A DNA stretch of 27,029 nt from Flavobacteriales bacterium (lineage in GTDB: Bacteria; Bacteroidota; Bacteroidia; Flavobacteriales_D; Parvicellaceae), in NCBI GenBank assembly GCA_026993705.1, contig JALWSJ010000092.1:1-27029 (forward strand), in the 5' to 3' direction. The notes beneath the pieces were generated by a model. The model saw only the letters and a program-made list of their open reading frames with translations, ran no database searches and was not told where the DNA came from. How positions within the stretch are numbered: position 1 is the stretch's first letter; each line of letters begins with the position of its first letter. Both the position numbers and the translations under genes were made by a program. Positions 1 through 7,452 of the stretch are shown here, in pieces.

Positions 1-602
1 AGTTCTCTACAGAAGTCGGAATAAGTACAATTGGGAATAAGCACGCCTTCATGTATAACATTGTTTGGGTAGGTGTAGCTCCAAAGCCAATCGGGTAGAA
101 AACTTGTTGAATTATTTACGATTCCCCAATCACCATCGCCACTAAAATGACAACCTAAACGTCCGATGGCGTAGGCTATCATTAGTGCGGGTGCAACGGA
201 GTCCATAAATGGAAGAAGTGGCATCTTTTGTTTTTTTAAGTATATTACAGAGGCTACAAAAGCAGTAATCAGTCCGCCGTAGATGGTTAATCCTCCGAAA
301 GGGTCGGAAAGAAATTCAGTGATGGGCATTGGGTCTTCCAACCATGCAAAAATTTTAGCTCCCAAAAAACCAAAAATAATTGCAATCAGTGTAATAATGC
401 TAACGTGTTCTTCGGGTGATATTTTATCTTTATGGACAGGTATTTCGCCTAAGGCTACTCTTCTCTTTACCTCTTTTTGAAAAAAATAATTAGCTGTAAT
501 AAAAGCTAAAGCGACTAAGAAACCAAACGTTTTCAGACGAGTTAGAAAGGGAATATCAATACCGAAAATATCGTAGAAAAAGTGATAAAGCGTTGGGTAC
601 AT
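1..602 (-). CDS. lgt: Prolipoprotein diacylglyceryl transferase Lgt (5' part, truncated by window edge)
   Basis: Reading leftward from an ATG at 600-602, the frame stays open to base 1, giving about 200 codons of an incomplete gene. The product looks like a polytopic inner-membrane protein. It starts MYPTLYHFFYDIFGIDIPF and contains GGLTIYGGLI followed by AYAIGRLGCHFSGDGDWGI, which match the conserved blocks of Lgt; the Arg in GRLG corresponds to an essential Arg of the family. Lgt moves a diacylglyceryl group from phosphatidylglycerol to the lipobox cysteine of prolipoproteins, the first step of lipoprotein maturation. The variant GCHFSGDGDWG in place of the proteobacterial GNFxNGE is, from memory, usual in Bacteroidetes. 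The C-terminal part lies outside the window. The gene runs in the same direction as mutS but is separated from it by a structured repeat. No promoter matching the Bacteroidetes consensus is visible upstream. Confidence 0.93.
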   Translation of the reverse strand, partial: MYPTLYHFFYDIFGIDIPFLTRLKTFGFLVALAFITANYFFQKEVKRRVALGEIPVHKDKISPEEHVSIITLIAIIFGFLGAKIFAWLEDPMPITEFLSDPFGGLTIYGGLITAFVASVIYLKKQKMPLLPFMDSVAPALMIAYAIGRLGCHFSGDGDWGIVNNSTSFLPDWLWSYTYPNNVIHEGVLIPNCTYSDFCRE

Positions 603-677
603 AGTTGTTTTTTAGATGGTTGATTTTGTTGTGTAGTTATGAAAACTAAAACTCATTTTTTAGCACTCATTCCATCC

Positions 678-827
678 GCGTTAGGGATAGAACGGCGTGT
701 TTGAACTCCTTTTTGCCCTCCTCCTTTTGAGGGCAAAAAGAGTGAGTAGTGATAGCCCGACCATTACGGCGTTAAAAAGTAGTGGAGTGCAACGAAACTG
801 CTTTTTTATGCCGTAATGGGAACGCCC
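678..827 (+). repeat. Core three-way-junction repeat, copy 1
   Basis: It starts GCGTTAGGGATAG (678-690), has GATAGCCCGACC at 751-762 and ends GGGAACGCCC (818-827). Stem P1 pairs GCGTT with AACGC. GGGaTA can pair with TAgCCC at the base of P2. The P2 arm pairs TTTTTGCCCTC (710-720) with GAGGGCAAAAA (729-739). The P3 arm pairs CCATTACGGC (761-770) with GCCGTAATGG (810-819). The 3' end lies 8 nt from the mutS stop codon, antisense to mutS. The 5' flank (about 640-677) resembles the right arm of the 161-bp palindrome family (AAACTAAAACTCA, then GCACTCATTCCA). Whether it acts as RNA or as a DNA element is not known. Confidence 0.85.
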
Positions 828-835
828 AAAATAAC

Positions 836-3454
836 CTAACCTCCTACTAGTTTTTTTATTTCATTTAGTTTCATCAGTGCTTCTATTGGGGTAAGGGTGT
901 TGATGTCTATTTTGGTGATTTCTTCTTTTATTTGTTGCAAAACGGGGTCGTCGAGTTGGAAGAAACTGAGTTGCATGCCCGCTTCTTCCGATAGTTCTTT
1001 GGTTTTACTTTGCAATTCTTCGGCAGAGTGCGATTTTTCCAATTTTTTTAGTATTTGGTTGGCTCGGTCTAGAACGGGTTTAGGCATCCCTGCCACTTTT
1101 GCCACGTGTATTCCAAAACTATGTTCACTACCACCGCGAACGAGTTTGCGTAAGAAAATTATCTTTTTATTGATTTCCTTTACCGAAACGTTGTAGTTCT
1201 TGATACGCTCAAAGCTGTTTTCCATTTCGTTGAGTTCGTGATAATGCGTAGCAAAGAGTGTTTTTGCCCTCGCCGATGGATTTTGGTGAATGTATTCGGC
1301 AATTGCCCAAGCTATGGAGATTCCGTCATAGGTACTTGTACCTCTACCGATTTCGTCCAAAAGAACCAAACTTCGGTCAGTGAGGTTATTCAAAATACTA
1401 GCGGTTTCATTCATCTCCACCATAAACGTCGATTCTCCGCTAGAGATGTTGTCGCTTGCCCCTACACGAGTAAAGACCTTATCTACAAGACCAATTTCGG
1501 CACTTTGGGCGGGAACAAAACTCCCCATTTGTGCCATTATTGTAATGAGAGCTGTTTGACGTAGCAGGGCAGATTTACCACTCATATTAGGTCCTGTAAT
1601 CATAATGATTTGTTGAGTGGTATCGTCCAAATAAACATCGTTGCTAACGTACTGTTCGCCCAGAGGCAGGTTTTGTTCAATAACGGGGTGTCGTCCTTCT
1701 TTTATGTTTAGGGCTTTTGAAGTGGTAATATGCGGACGTACATAATTGTTTTTAAGAGCAATTTTACCGAAAGAAAGCAAGCAATCCAGTCGAGCAATCA
1801 ATGAAGCATTGAATTGTATTGGTTGAATATAATCGGATATAGAAGCAACTAGGTTTTCAAATATCTTGGATTCTAGTGCCAATATTTTTTCTTCAGCACC
1901 CAATATTTTTGTCTCGTACTCTTTTAACTCTTCCGTAATGTATCGTTCGGCTTGAGTAAGCGTTTGTTTTCGTATCCAACTTTCAGGTACTTTGTCTTTG
2001 TGTGTATGTCGAACTTCTATATAGTAGCCAAATACATTATTGAAAGCAATTTTTAATTTACCGATACCTGTTTCTTCCATCAGGCGTTCTTGCATTTGTA
2101 AAAGGTAATCTTTGCCTTTATAAGCAATTGCTCTCAAATCATCTAACTCTTGATTAACGCCATCTTTTATTACATTTCCTTTGGATAATACAACAGGTGC
2201 GTCGTCTTTTAGTTCCCGATCAATCTTATCGCTGATGTATTGACACGTATTGATTTGGTCAGCAATTTTTTTAAGTGCTTCATTATCCGATTGTTCACAA
2301 AGAGCTTTAATAGGTTCAAGAGCTTTGATAGAGTACTTTAGGTAAACCGTTTCCCTAGGTGATATTCTCACAGCAGCAACTTTTGAGATAAGTCGCTCCA
2401 TGTCGCCCATTTTTTTTAAGTGGCGTGATATTTCGTCAACAAATTCTGTGTTTTTAGTGAAGTAATCCACTACTTCCAAGCGATCTTTTATCGGTTGTTC
2501 TTCTTTCAAAGGCAAGACCGTCCAACGTTTTAGCAAACGTCCTCCCATAGGAGAAATGGTCTTGTCCAAGACATCAATAAGCGTAACTGCCCCTTCATTT
2601 TGCGAATAGATTAATTCCAAATTGCGAATGGTAAAACGGTCTAGCCAAACGTATTTGTTTTCATCAATTCTAGCAATTTTTTGAATATGCGAAATTTTGT
2701 TGTGCTGTGTATCTGCCAAGTAATGAAGAGCAGCTCCTGCAGCTACCGTTCCTAAATCCATATTTTCAACACCAAAACCCTTTAACGATTTCGTGCCAAA
2801 ATGATTCAAAAGCGTTTCTTGCGAATAATCTTTGGTAAATACCCAGTCATCTAATTTGTAGGTATAAAATTTATCGCCAAAAAGTTCAATTATTTTTTTG
2901 TCGTAGTTTCGCTGAAAAAGTACTTCACTCGGGTTAAAACCCTGCAATAATTTATCAATATATTGAGCATCTCCCTGAGCCACTAAAAATTCCCCTGTAG
3001 AAACATCCAAAAAAGCCGCTCCCACCTCTTTTTTATCAAAATGAACAGCCGCTAAGAAATTATTTTTTTTGTTGTCTAGTACTTGCTCATTAAAAGCCAC
3101 GCCAGGCGTAACCAATTCTGTAACACCACGTTTTACAATTTTTTTTGTCTGCTTAGGGTCTTCCAATTGGTCACAAATAGCAACCCGTTGTCCCGCACGA
3201 ACCAGTTTGGGTAAATAGGTTTCCAATGAATGATGCGGAAATCCTGCTAATTCTAAATCAGAGCCACCATTATTTCTCGAAGTCAAAACAATTCCCAAAA
3301 TCTTAGAAGCTATCACCGCATCACTACCAAACGTTTCATAAAAATCTCCTACACGAAACAAAAGCAGTGCATCAGGATATTTCGTCTTGATGCGATTATA
3401 CTGTTGCATCAAAGGTGTTACTTTCTTTACTTTCTTTTTAGTTGCTGTTGCCAT
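836..3454 (-). CDS. mutS: DNA mismatch repair protein MutS
   Basis: The product is 872 aa, a normal length for MutS1. The N-terminal mismatch-binding domain carries the diagnostic Phe-x-Glu motif in GDFYETFG (F38, Y39, E40). Connector, lever and clamp domains follow. The C-terminal ABC-type ATPase has Walker A GPNMSGKS at 621-628, then a signature-region serine stretch (SSGESTFMVEM), Walker B/D-loop LLDEIGRGTS and the switch histidine in ATHYHEL. MutS recognises mispaired bases and small loops after replication and recruits MutL. The start is the ATG that opens a Lys-rich leader (MATATKKKVKKVTP). A core structured repeat begins 25 nt upstream of this ATG in sense orientation, so it may lie in the mutS 5' leader. 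A second copy abuts the stop codon in antisense orientation. All catalytic motifs look intact. Confidence 0.98.
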   Translation of the reverse strand: MATATKKKVKKVTPLMQQYNRIKTKYPDALLLFRVGDFYETFGSDAVIASKILGIVLTSRNNGGSDLELAGFPHHSLETYLPKLVRAGQRVAICDQLEDPKQTKKIVKRGVTELVTPGVAFNEQVLDNKKNNFLAAVHFDKKEVGAAFLDVSTGEFLVAQGDAQYIDKLLQGFNPSEVLFQRNYDKKIIELFGDKFYTYKLDDWVFTKDYSQETLLNHFGTKSLKGFGVENMDLGTVAAGAALHYLADTQHNKISHIQKIARIDENKYVWLDRFTIRNLELIYSQNEGAVTLIDVLDKTISPMGGRLLKRWTVLPLKEEQPIKDRLEVVDYFTKNTEFVDEISRHLKKMGDMERLISKVAAVRISPRETVYLKYSIKALEPIKALCEQSDNEALKKIADQINTCQYISDKIDRELKDDAPVVLSKGNVIKDGVNQELDDLRAIAYKGKDYLLQMQERLMEETGIGKLKIAFNNVFGYYIEVRHTHKDKVPESWIRKQTLTQAERYITEELKEYETKILGAEEKILALESKIFENLVASISDYIQPIQFNASLIARLDCLLSFGKIALKNNYVRPHITTSKALNIKEGRHPVIEQNLPLGEQYVSNDVYLDDTTQQIIMITGPNMSGKSALLRQTALITIMAQMGSFVPAQSAEIGLVDKVFTRVGASDNISSGESTFMVEMNETASILNNLTDRSLVLLDEIGRGTSTYDGISIAWAIAEYIHQNPSARAKTLFATHYHELNEMENSFERIKNYNVSVKEINKKIIFLRKLVRGGSEHSFGIHVAKVAGMPKPVLDRANQILKKLEKSHSAEELQSKTKELSEEAGMQLSFFQLDDPVLQQIKEEITKIDINTLTPIEALMKLNEIKKLVGG

Positions 3455-3479
3455 TTTAATATGCTAATCATTAATATTT

Positions 3480-3629
3480 GGGCGTTCCCCATTTTTGCAA
3501 AAGACACATATCGCTCACGCGAAACGTGTCTTTTGCAAAAATGGGTCGGGCTATCACTACTCACTCTTTTGTGTTGCATAAGTGCAACAACACAAAAGGA
3601 GTTCAAACACGCCGTTCTATCCCTAACGC
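3480..3629 (-). repeat. Core three-way-junction repeat, copy 2
   Basis: On the minus strand it starts GCGTTAGGGATAG (3629 to 3617) and ends GGGAACGCCC (3489 to 3480). P3 is a perfect 19-bp stem (3489-3507 with 3526-3544) whose loop region (3506-3526) matches copy 4 at 20 of 21 positions. P2 pairs TTTTGTGTTG (3567-3576) with CAACACAAAA (3588-3597). On the + strand the 5' terminus of the element runs straight into a 162-bp palindrome (3618-3779). The element lies 25 nt upstream of the mutS start codon, in sense with mutS, in the 479-bp gap between mutS and the divergent methyltransferase gene. Confidence 0.85.
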
Positions 3630-3779
3630 GGAATGAAATAAGTGCAAGAGAGTGGATTTTGCCGTTCTCAGACGATGAATATTTTCTTTGCATAGCACCA
3701 GCTATGGAAATAAAATATGAAGAAGTATGAGAGCGACAAAACCGCTTTATGTGCTTACTTTCATTTCGTGTTAGGGATA
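3618..3779. repeat. 162-bp imperfect palindromic element A
   Basis: The ends are inverted copies of each other: TATCCCTAACGCGGAATGA at 3618 onward, and the complementary stretch ending GTGTTAGGGATA at 3768-3779. The midpoint (about 3698.5) is exactly the centre of a perfect 6-bp hairpin, CATAGCaccaGCTATG (3691-3706). Its minus strand is similar to the + strand of the 161-bp palindrome at 6783-6943, including TTTCCATAGC, GCTATGCAAAGA and TTCATCGTCT. It shares its left end with core repeat copy 2. It resembles a MITE-like or palindromic interspersed element and has no coding capacity. Confidence 0.7.
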
Positions 3780-3874
3780 CCAATCTCTAACGAATCAGAA
3801 ATAAGAAAAACCTTAAATCCGTAGGAATAACAAACAAATATAATTTATTCCTGATAATATCAGCAAAGTTACTT

Positions 3875-3882
3875 TATCTTTG
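3875..3882 (+). promoter_or_regulatory. Possible -7 element for the RNA methyltransferase operon
   Basis: TATCTTTG matches the Bacteroidetes -7 consensus TAnnTTTG and lies 51 bp upstream of the start codon at 3934. No TTTG is seen at the expected 19-bp distance, so support is moderate. Confidence 0.45.
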
Positions 3883-3933
3883 TGAAGAAAGAGAACGAAT
3901 TGTGAAACAAGTTCAACTACTATGTGAATCGAA

Positions 3934-4467
3934 ATGAACAAAAAGCTAAAACTTTCAGAACTCAATCGAGTATCGGTAGAAGAATATAAAGGACAAAAAA
4001 AGTTTCCCATTACCATTATTTTGGACAACATCAGAAGTTTAAATAATGTGGGAACGTTTTTTAGAACCTCGGATGCTTTTAATATTGAATCTATTTATTT
4101 GTGCGGAATTACAGCTACTCCACCGCATCGAGAAATACAAAAAACTGCACTAGGAGCAACCGAATCAGTCGATTGGTACTATAATGAAAATACACTAGAA
4201 GTCGTCGATGTGCTTCAACAAAAAGGTGTAAAAGTTTACGCCGTAGAACAAACAGAACATGCCACACTTTTAAACGATTTTATTTACGATGGCTCACCTA
4301 TAGCCTTAGTTTTCGGAAACGAAGTAAAAGGAGTAGAACAAAAAGTAATTGATGTGTGCAACGGAAGTCTTGAAATTCCGCAATTTGGAACCAAACATTC
4401 GTTAAATGTGTCAGTAAGTTATGGTGTTGTAGCTTGGCATTTGGTCAATCAAATCTTGCAAAAATAA
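3934..4467 (+). CDS. SpoU/TrmH-family RNA 2'-O-methyltransferase
   Basis: The product is 177 aa, a compact SPOUT methyltransferase. Three family motifs are visible. Motif 1 is LNNVGTFFRTSDAF at about residues 36-48. Motif 2 is LVFGNEVKGV at about 125-134. Motif 3 is LEIPQFGTKHSLNVSVSYG at about 147-165; it forms the trefoil-knot SAM site, and its Asn/Ser residues are conserved. Members methylate the 2'-hydroxyl of a ribose in tRNA or rRNA. The exact target (for example tRNA position 18 or 34, or 23S rRNA) cannot be told from this sequence. There is no N-terminal substrate-binding extension. The gene leads an operon: its TAA stop is 4 nt before the next start. It is divergent from mutS across a 479-bp repeat-filled gap. 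Confidence 0.9.
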   Translation: MNKKLKLSELNRVSVEEYKGQKKFPITIILDNIRSLNNVGTFFRTSDAFNIESIYLCGITATPPHREIQKTALGATESVDWYYNENTLEVVDVLQQKGVKVYAVEQTEHATLLNDFIYDGSPIALVFGNEVKGVEQKVIDVCNGSLEIPQFGTKHSLNVSVSYGVVAWHLVNQILQK

Positions 4468-4471
4468 AGCA

Positions 4472-5605
4472 TTGAGTCAAAAGCCAAAAATATTGATTTT
4501 TATAGATTGGTATGTCCCCGCCTACAAAGCTGGAGGTCCCATTCGTTCTGTCTATACAACAGTAGAAACCTTTTCCGATAGGTATGAGTTTTTTGTAATA
4601 ACGAGCAATACAGATATAGACAACAAACAAATAAACGTAGAAACAGATAAATGGTGTAAGCAGGGTTCGGCTAATGTACTATATCTGACAAAAGATGCGA
4701 TTAATTCCAAACGATTTGTAAAAGAAGTAGAGCACATTTGTCCCAAGTTTATTTATTTAAATAGTCTATTCTCGCATAAATTCACCTTGCAGCCTTTATC
4801 TTTGTTTAAAAACACACATAAAGTAATACTTGCACCAAGAGGAATGCTCGGTAAAGAGTCGTTAGCGATTAAACCTCTGAAGAAGAAGTTGTTTTTATCC
4901 TACGCAAAGCTTTTCGGTGTGTACAAAAATGTCTATTGGCACGCCACTTCAGAAATTGAAAAAGAGGAAATTATAAAAGTTTTTGGAGAGAAGTCTAGAA
5001 TTTTTATTGAACCCAATATAGCTCTTGTTCCCAATACGTTAAAGATAATACCCAAAAGGGTAGGGGAGCTTTCCTTGATTATGGTGGGACGAATAGTTCC
5101 CATTAAAAACATTTTATTTTTGTTAGAGGTGTTAAAAGAAGTGGATGAAAATAATCATTTAAGATTAACGCTGATAGGTCCAGTTGAGGACACTGAATAT
5201 TGGAATAGATGCCAGCAAGCTATTAAAGAATTACCTAAATCTGTAAATGTACAAATGTTGGGAGCTCAACCACCTGAGCAAGTAAGAAAACAGATTGAGA
5301 ATAATCATCTACTAGTGAGTACGAGTCTAAATGAAAATTTTGGGCATTCCATTGCTGAAGCTCTTAGCTTAGGACGCCCCGTATTGGTGAGTGAGCATAC
5401 ACCATGGAAAGATTTAAAACAAAAAGGTATTGGAGCTGACTTGCCACTATCCGTAGAACGATTCAAAAGGGAGTTAGTAAGTTGGATAAATTATGACGAT
5501 AATCGGTTTAGTGCGATACAGCAAAATGTCTATCAATACGCTAAAAATCATTTTGTTCCCAAGGTATCTATTTTTGAAAAAGTTCAACAAAGTATAAAAC
5601 AATGA
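4472..5605 (+). CDS. GT4-like family glycosyltransferase
   Basis: The product is 377 aa. The N-terminal Rossmann half begins KILIFIDWYVPAYKAGGPIRS, with the Gly-Gly-Pro loop typical of GT-B enzymes. The C-terminal half has the start of the nucleotide-sugar binding domain (LIMVGRIVPIKN) and an E-x7-E signature in ENFGHSIAEALSLGRPV. It probably transfers a sugar from a nucleotide-sugar donor to a surface polysaccharide or lipid acceptor in the cytoplasm; the donor and acceptor are unknown. The best start is TTG at 4472, 4 nt after the upstream stop, because the next in-frame Met (about residue 125) would remove the whole N-terminal domain. The stop overlaps the next gene's start as ATGA, which suggests translational coupling. 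No other polysaccharide genes are nearby. Confidence 0.87.
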   Translation: MSQKPKILIFIDWYVPAYKAGGPIRSVYTTVETFSDRYEFFVITSNTDIDNKQINVETDKWCKQGSANVLYLTKDAINSKRFVKEVEHICPKFIYLNSLFSHKFTLQPLSLFKNTHKVILAPRGMLGKESLAIKPLKKKLFLSYAKLFGVYKNVYWHATSEIEKEEIIKVFGEKSRIFIEPNIALVPNTLKIIPKRVGELSLIMVGRIVPIKNILFLLEVLKEVDENNHLRLTLIGPVEDTEYWNRCQQAIKELPKSVNVQMLGAQPPEQVRKQIENNHLLVSTSLNENFGHSIAEALSLGRPVLVSEHTPWKDLKQKGIGADLPLSVERFKRELVSWINYDDNRFSAIQQNVYQYAKNHFVPKVSIFEKVQQSIKQ

Positions 5606-6246
5606 CCAAAGAAAAACCCATAAAATACTATTCTAAAACAGAAGAATTTCTCAATGTGTTGACACACGGAATTGGATTAATATTATCTATGTTGGCAACG
5701 GTGTTCTTAATCAGATTGGCTTTGTCAACTCATAATACATTGTATATTGTTGGTTTTTCTGTTTTCGGTATTTGTATGATTTTATTGTATGGAGCTTCTA
5801 CTTTTTATCACGCTGTTCAAGAGCCTAAACTCAGAAGAAAATTAAATATTTTAGATCATACAGCTATTTATTTATTAATTGCAGGCACTTATACACCTTT
5901 TATGCTTATTGTATTAGATGGTACATGGCGTATTGTTATGTTTTCCATTGTATGGGGATTAGCTTTGGCTGGGGTTGTATTCAAACTCTTTTTTACAGGA
6001 AGGTTTAGTAAGTTGTCAACTGTTTTATACGTTGCTTTAGGTTGGTTAGTGGTGATTGCTTATAAACCTTTCATTGCAAATGCACCACAAGATTGTGTAG
6101 ATTGGATAGTATTAGGTGGTATTTTTTACACAATTGGAGCTGTATTGTATGCTGTAAAGAAAATCCCTTATAATCATGCTATTTTTCATTTCTTTGTAAT
6201 GTTTGGTACGTATTTTCATTTTATTGCGGTTACGACGTTAGTTTAA
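5602..6246 (+). CDS. Hemolysin III / PAQR-family seven-helix membrane protein
   Basis: The product is 214 aa with seven predicted transmembrane segments. Family signatures are clear: EEFLNVLTHGIG near the N-terminus, STFYHAV in the second helix region, LDHTAIYLLIAGTYTPF, and NHAIFHFFVMFGTYFHF near the C-terminus. The conserved Ser, Asp and three His of these motifs form the zinc site in the wider CREST/PAQR superfamily. Bacterial members (YqfA/TrhA-like) are linked to membrane lipid or energy homeostasis; a true haemolytic role is doubtful. The ATG overlaps the stop of the glycosyltransferase (ATGA), so it is the third gene of the operon. No domain is missing. Confidence 0.93.
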   Translation: MTKEKPIKYYSKTEEFLNVLTHGIGLILSMLATVFLIRLALSTHNTLYIVGFSVFGICMILLYGASTFYHAVQEPKLRRKLNILDHTAIYLLIAGTYTPFMLIVLDGTWRIVMFSIVWGLALAGVVFKLFFTGRFSKLSTVLYVALGWLVVIAYKPFIANAPQDCVDWIVLGGIFYTIGAVLYAVKKIPYNHAIFHFFVMFGTYFHFIAVTTLV

Positions 6247-6317
6247 ATGGTATAACTACTGATTTTACTCATTTTTTTGTCTTTTTTATTGATGAAATTT
6301 GTTCCAAAATTTATAAA

Positions 6318-6800
6318 ATGAAAAAAACAACACAAAACTTAGGAATCGTTTCGCTTTCGTTTTTAGGAGCATCACTTTTATTCTCGTTTTCATCCACTAA
6401 AGGTGGAGAAATAACCAATTCTATTGCTGTTCTACAAGATGGAAAAGGGAAAGAATTATTTTTAGAAAAATGTACAAAATGTCATAATACGGAGTTTCCA
6501 AAGAGCAAAGCCGATAGAAAAAAGATGAAGGCACCACCGATTATGGGAGTGATGTTTCATGTGAATGATGGAATAAAAGCAGAAACCGAAGAAGAGAAAA
6601 AACAAAAGGTTATCGATTTTATAGTAGATTACGCACATAATCCTTCTAAAGATAAATCTTTTTGTGAAGCACACGCTATCGAACGTTTTGGTGTAATGCC
6701 TTCTCAAAAAGGGAATGTAACGAAAGAGGAACTGAAGTTAATAGCAGCATATCTCTATGAGGCGTATCCGTCGAAAGATGAAATACCATTTAAACATTGA
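6318..6800 (+). CDS. Exported monohaem cytochrome c
   Basis: The product is 160 aa. Residues 1-26 form an uncleaved anchor or signal peptide (MKKTTQNLG, then a hydrophobic stretch). A single haem-binding CxxCH motif, CTKCH, occupies residues 52-56. A downstream FGVMPSQ supplies a plausible axial methionine, followed by a C-terminal helix (EELKLIAAYLYEAYPS) typical of class I cytochromes. It should act in periplasmic electron transfer, but its partner is not encoded here. The last codons and TGA stop lie inside the left arm of the palindromic element at 6783-6943, so the C-terminal IPFKH may have been shaped by that insertion. A 71-bp gap separates it from the upstream operon, and no clear promoter consensus is seen. 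Confidence 0.9.
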   Translation: MKKTTQNLGIVSLSFLGASLLFSFSSTKGGEITNSIAVLQDGKGKELFLEKCTKCHNTEFPKSKADRKKMKAPPIMGVMFHVNDGIKAETEEEKKQKVIDFIVDYAHNPSKDKSFCEAHAIERFGVMPSQKGNVTKEELKLIAAYLYEAYPSKDEIPFKH

Positions 6801-6943
6801 AACGAGTCTAATAAAGCGTTTTTATTTTCCTTATACATCTTCATAAAATATTTCCATAGCTACGGCTATGCAAAGATTTTATTCATCGTCTAAGAAAACT
6901 AAAACTCACTTTCTTTCGGCTCTTTTCAATTTTCAAATGGTAT
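6783..6943. repeat. 161-bp imperfect palindromic element B
   Basis: The outer arms are ATACCATTTAAACATTGAAA (6783 onward) and its near-complement ending CAAATGGTAT at 6943. The centre is a perfect hairpin, CATAGCtacgGCTATG (6855-6870), exactly at the midpoint. Paired blocks between them include CTTA with TAAG and ATAAAAT with ATTTTAT. Length, centre and inner sequence match palindrome A at 3618-3779, read on that copy's minus strand. The left arm overlaps the last codons and stop of the cytochrome c gene. There is no core repeat next to it, so this is a solo copy. Confidence 0.7.
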
Positions 6944-6997
6944 CAAACATGAAGATTTACAGAAGAAGATGCACGAGGAAAAACATTAGAAATTTAT

Positions 6998-7041
6998 AAA
7001 GAGAGGAGTGTCATTTTAATTTGAGATATTCCTCTCCTTTA
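6998..7041 (-). terminator. Possible terminator after dgkA-type gene
   Basis: Inverted repeat GAGAGGA / TCCTCTC with a fairly large loop, followed on the minus strand by TTTATAAATTT. It lies just beyond the 3' end of the lipid kinase gene. The stem is short relative to the loop, so support is limited. Confidence 0.45.
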
Positions 7042-7058
7042 AATTCGATTCAATGTTT

Positions 7059-7403
7059 TCATGGTGCTGTTAATTTTGGAATAAAAATAAGTAAGCCAAC
7101 AACAAACGCAACTATTGCTGAAAATAGTACACCTCCTGCAGCAATATCTTTGATTACTTTTATCTTGTAATCTTGTTTGGGTTGAATAAAATTCGCTATA
7201 TGTTCTATTGCTGTATTCATAGCTTCCATTGAGAATACGAATCCAATTGAGATGAAAATGGCTATCCATTCATTTGAGTTTATGTTTAATACAATTCCAA
7301 GAATAACGACTGCAATTGTGGCAACAGTATGAAGTTTTGCATTTCGTTCATTTCTGATAAGTAACAGAACACCATTTATAGCATACCTAAAGCTTTTAAT
7401 CAT
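7059..7403 (-). CDS. Diacylglycerol/undecaprenol kinase family protein (DgkA-type)
   Basis: The product is 114 aa, the usual size of this small trimeric membrane kinase family. It has an N-terminal amphipathic region (MIKSFRYAINGVLLLIRNERNAKLH) and three transmembrane helices. The catalytic block is SMEAMNTAIEHIAN, whose Glu and Asn residues bind metal and ATP, followed by KVIKDIAAGGVL. Members phosphorylate diacylglycerol or undecaprenol at the inner membrane; in Gram-positive-like members undecaprenol is preferred. The substrate here is not decidable from the sequence. It follows the large sensor gene by 49 bp on the same strand with no promoter consensus between, so co-transcription is likely. 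Confidence 0.9.
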   Translation of the reverse strand: MIKSFRYAINGVLLLIRNERNAKLHTVATIAVVILGIVLNINSNEWIAIFISIGFVFSMEAMNTAIEHIANFIQPKQDYKIKVIKDIAAGGVLFSAIVAFVVGLLIFIPKLTAP

Positions 7404-7452
7404 TGAAAGAGGTTGTTTTTATAGAAATTGATGTCAGTTATATAGTTGCAGA

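Noticed and set aside
283..480. 65-codon + strand frame near the left edge
   Set aside because: It is antisense to the clear lgt coding sequence, which is open through the whole interval.
3404..3783. Open frames of 108 and 118 codons on both strands (3404-3730 and 3427-3783)
   Set aside because: They translate core repeat copy 2, palindrome A and the end of mutS. The residue pattern (SLTRNE and similar) is just the repeat motif in translation.
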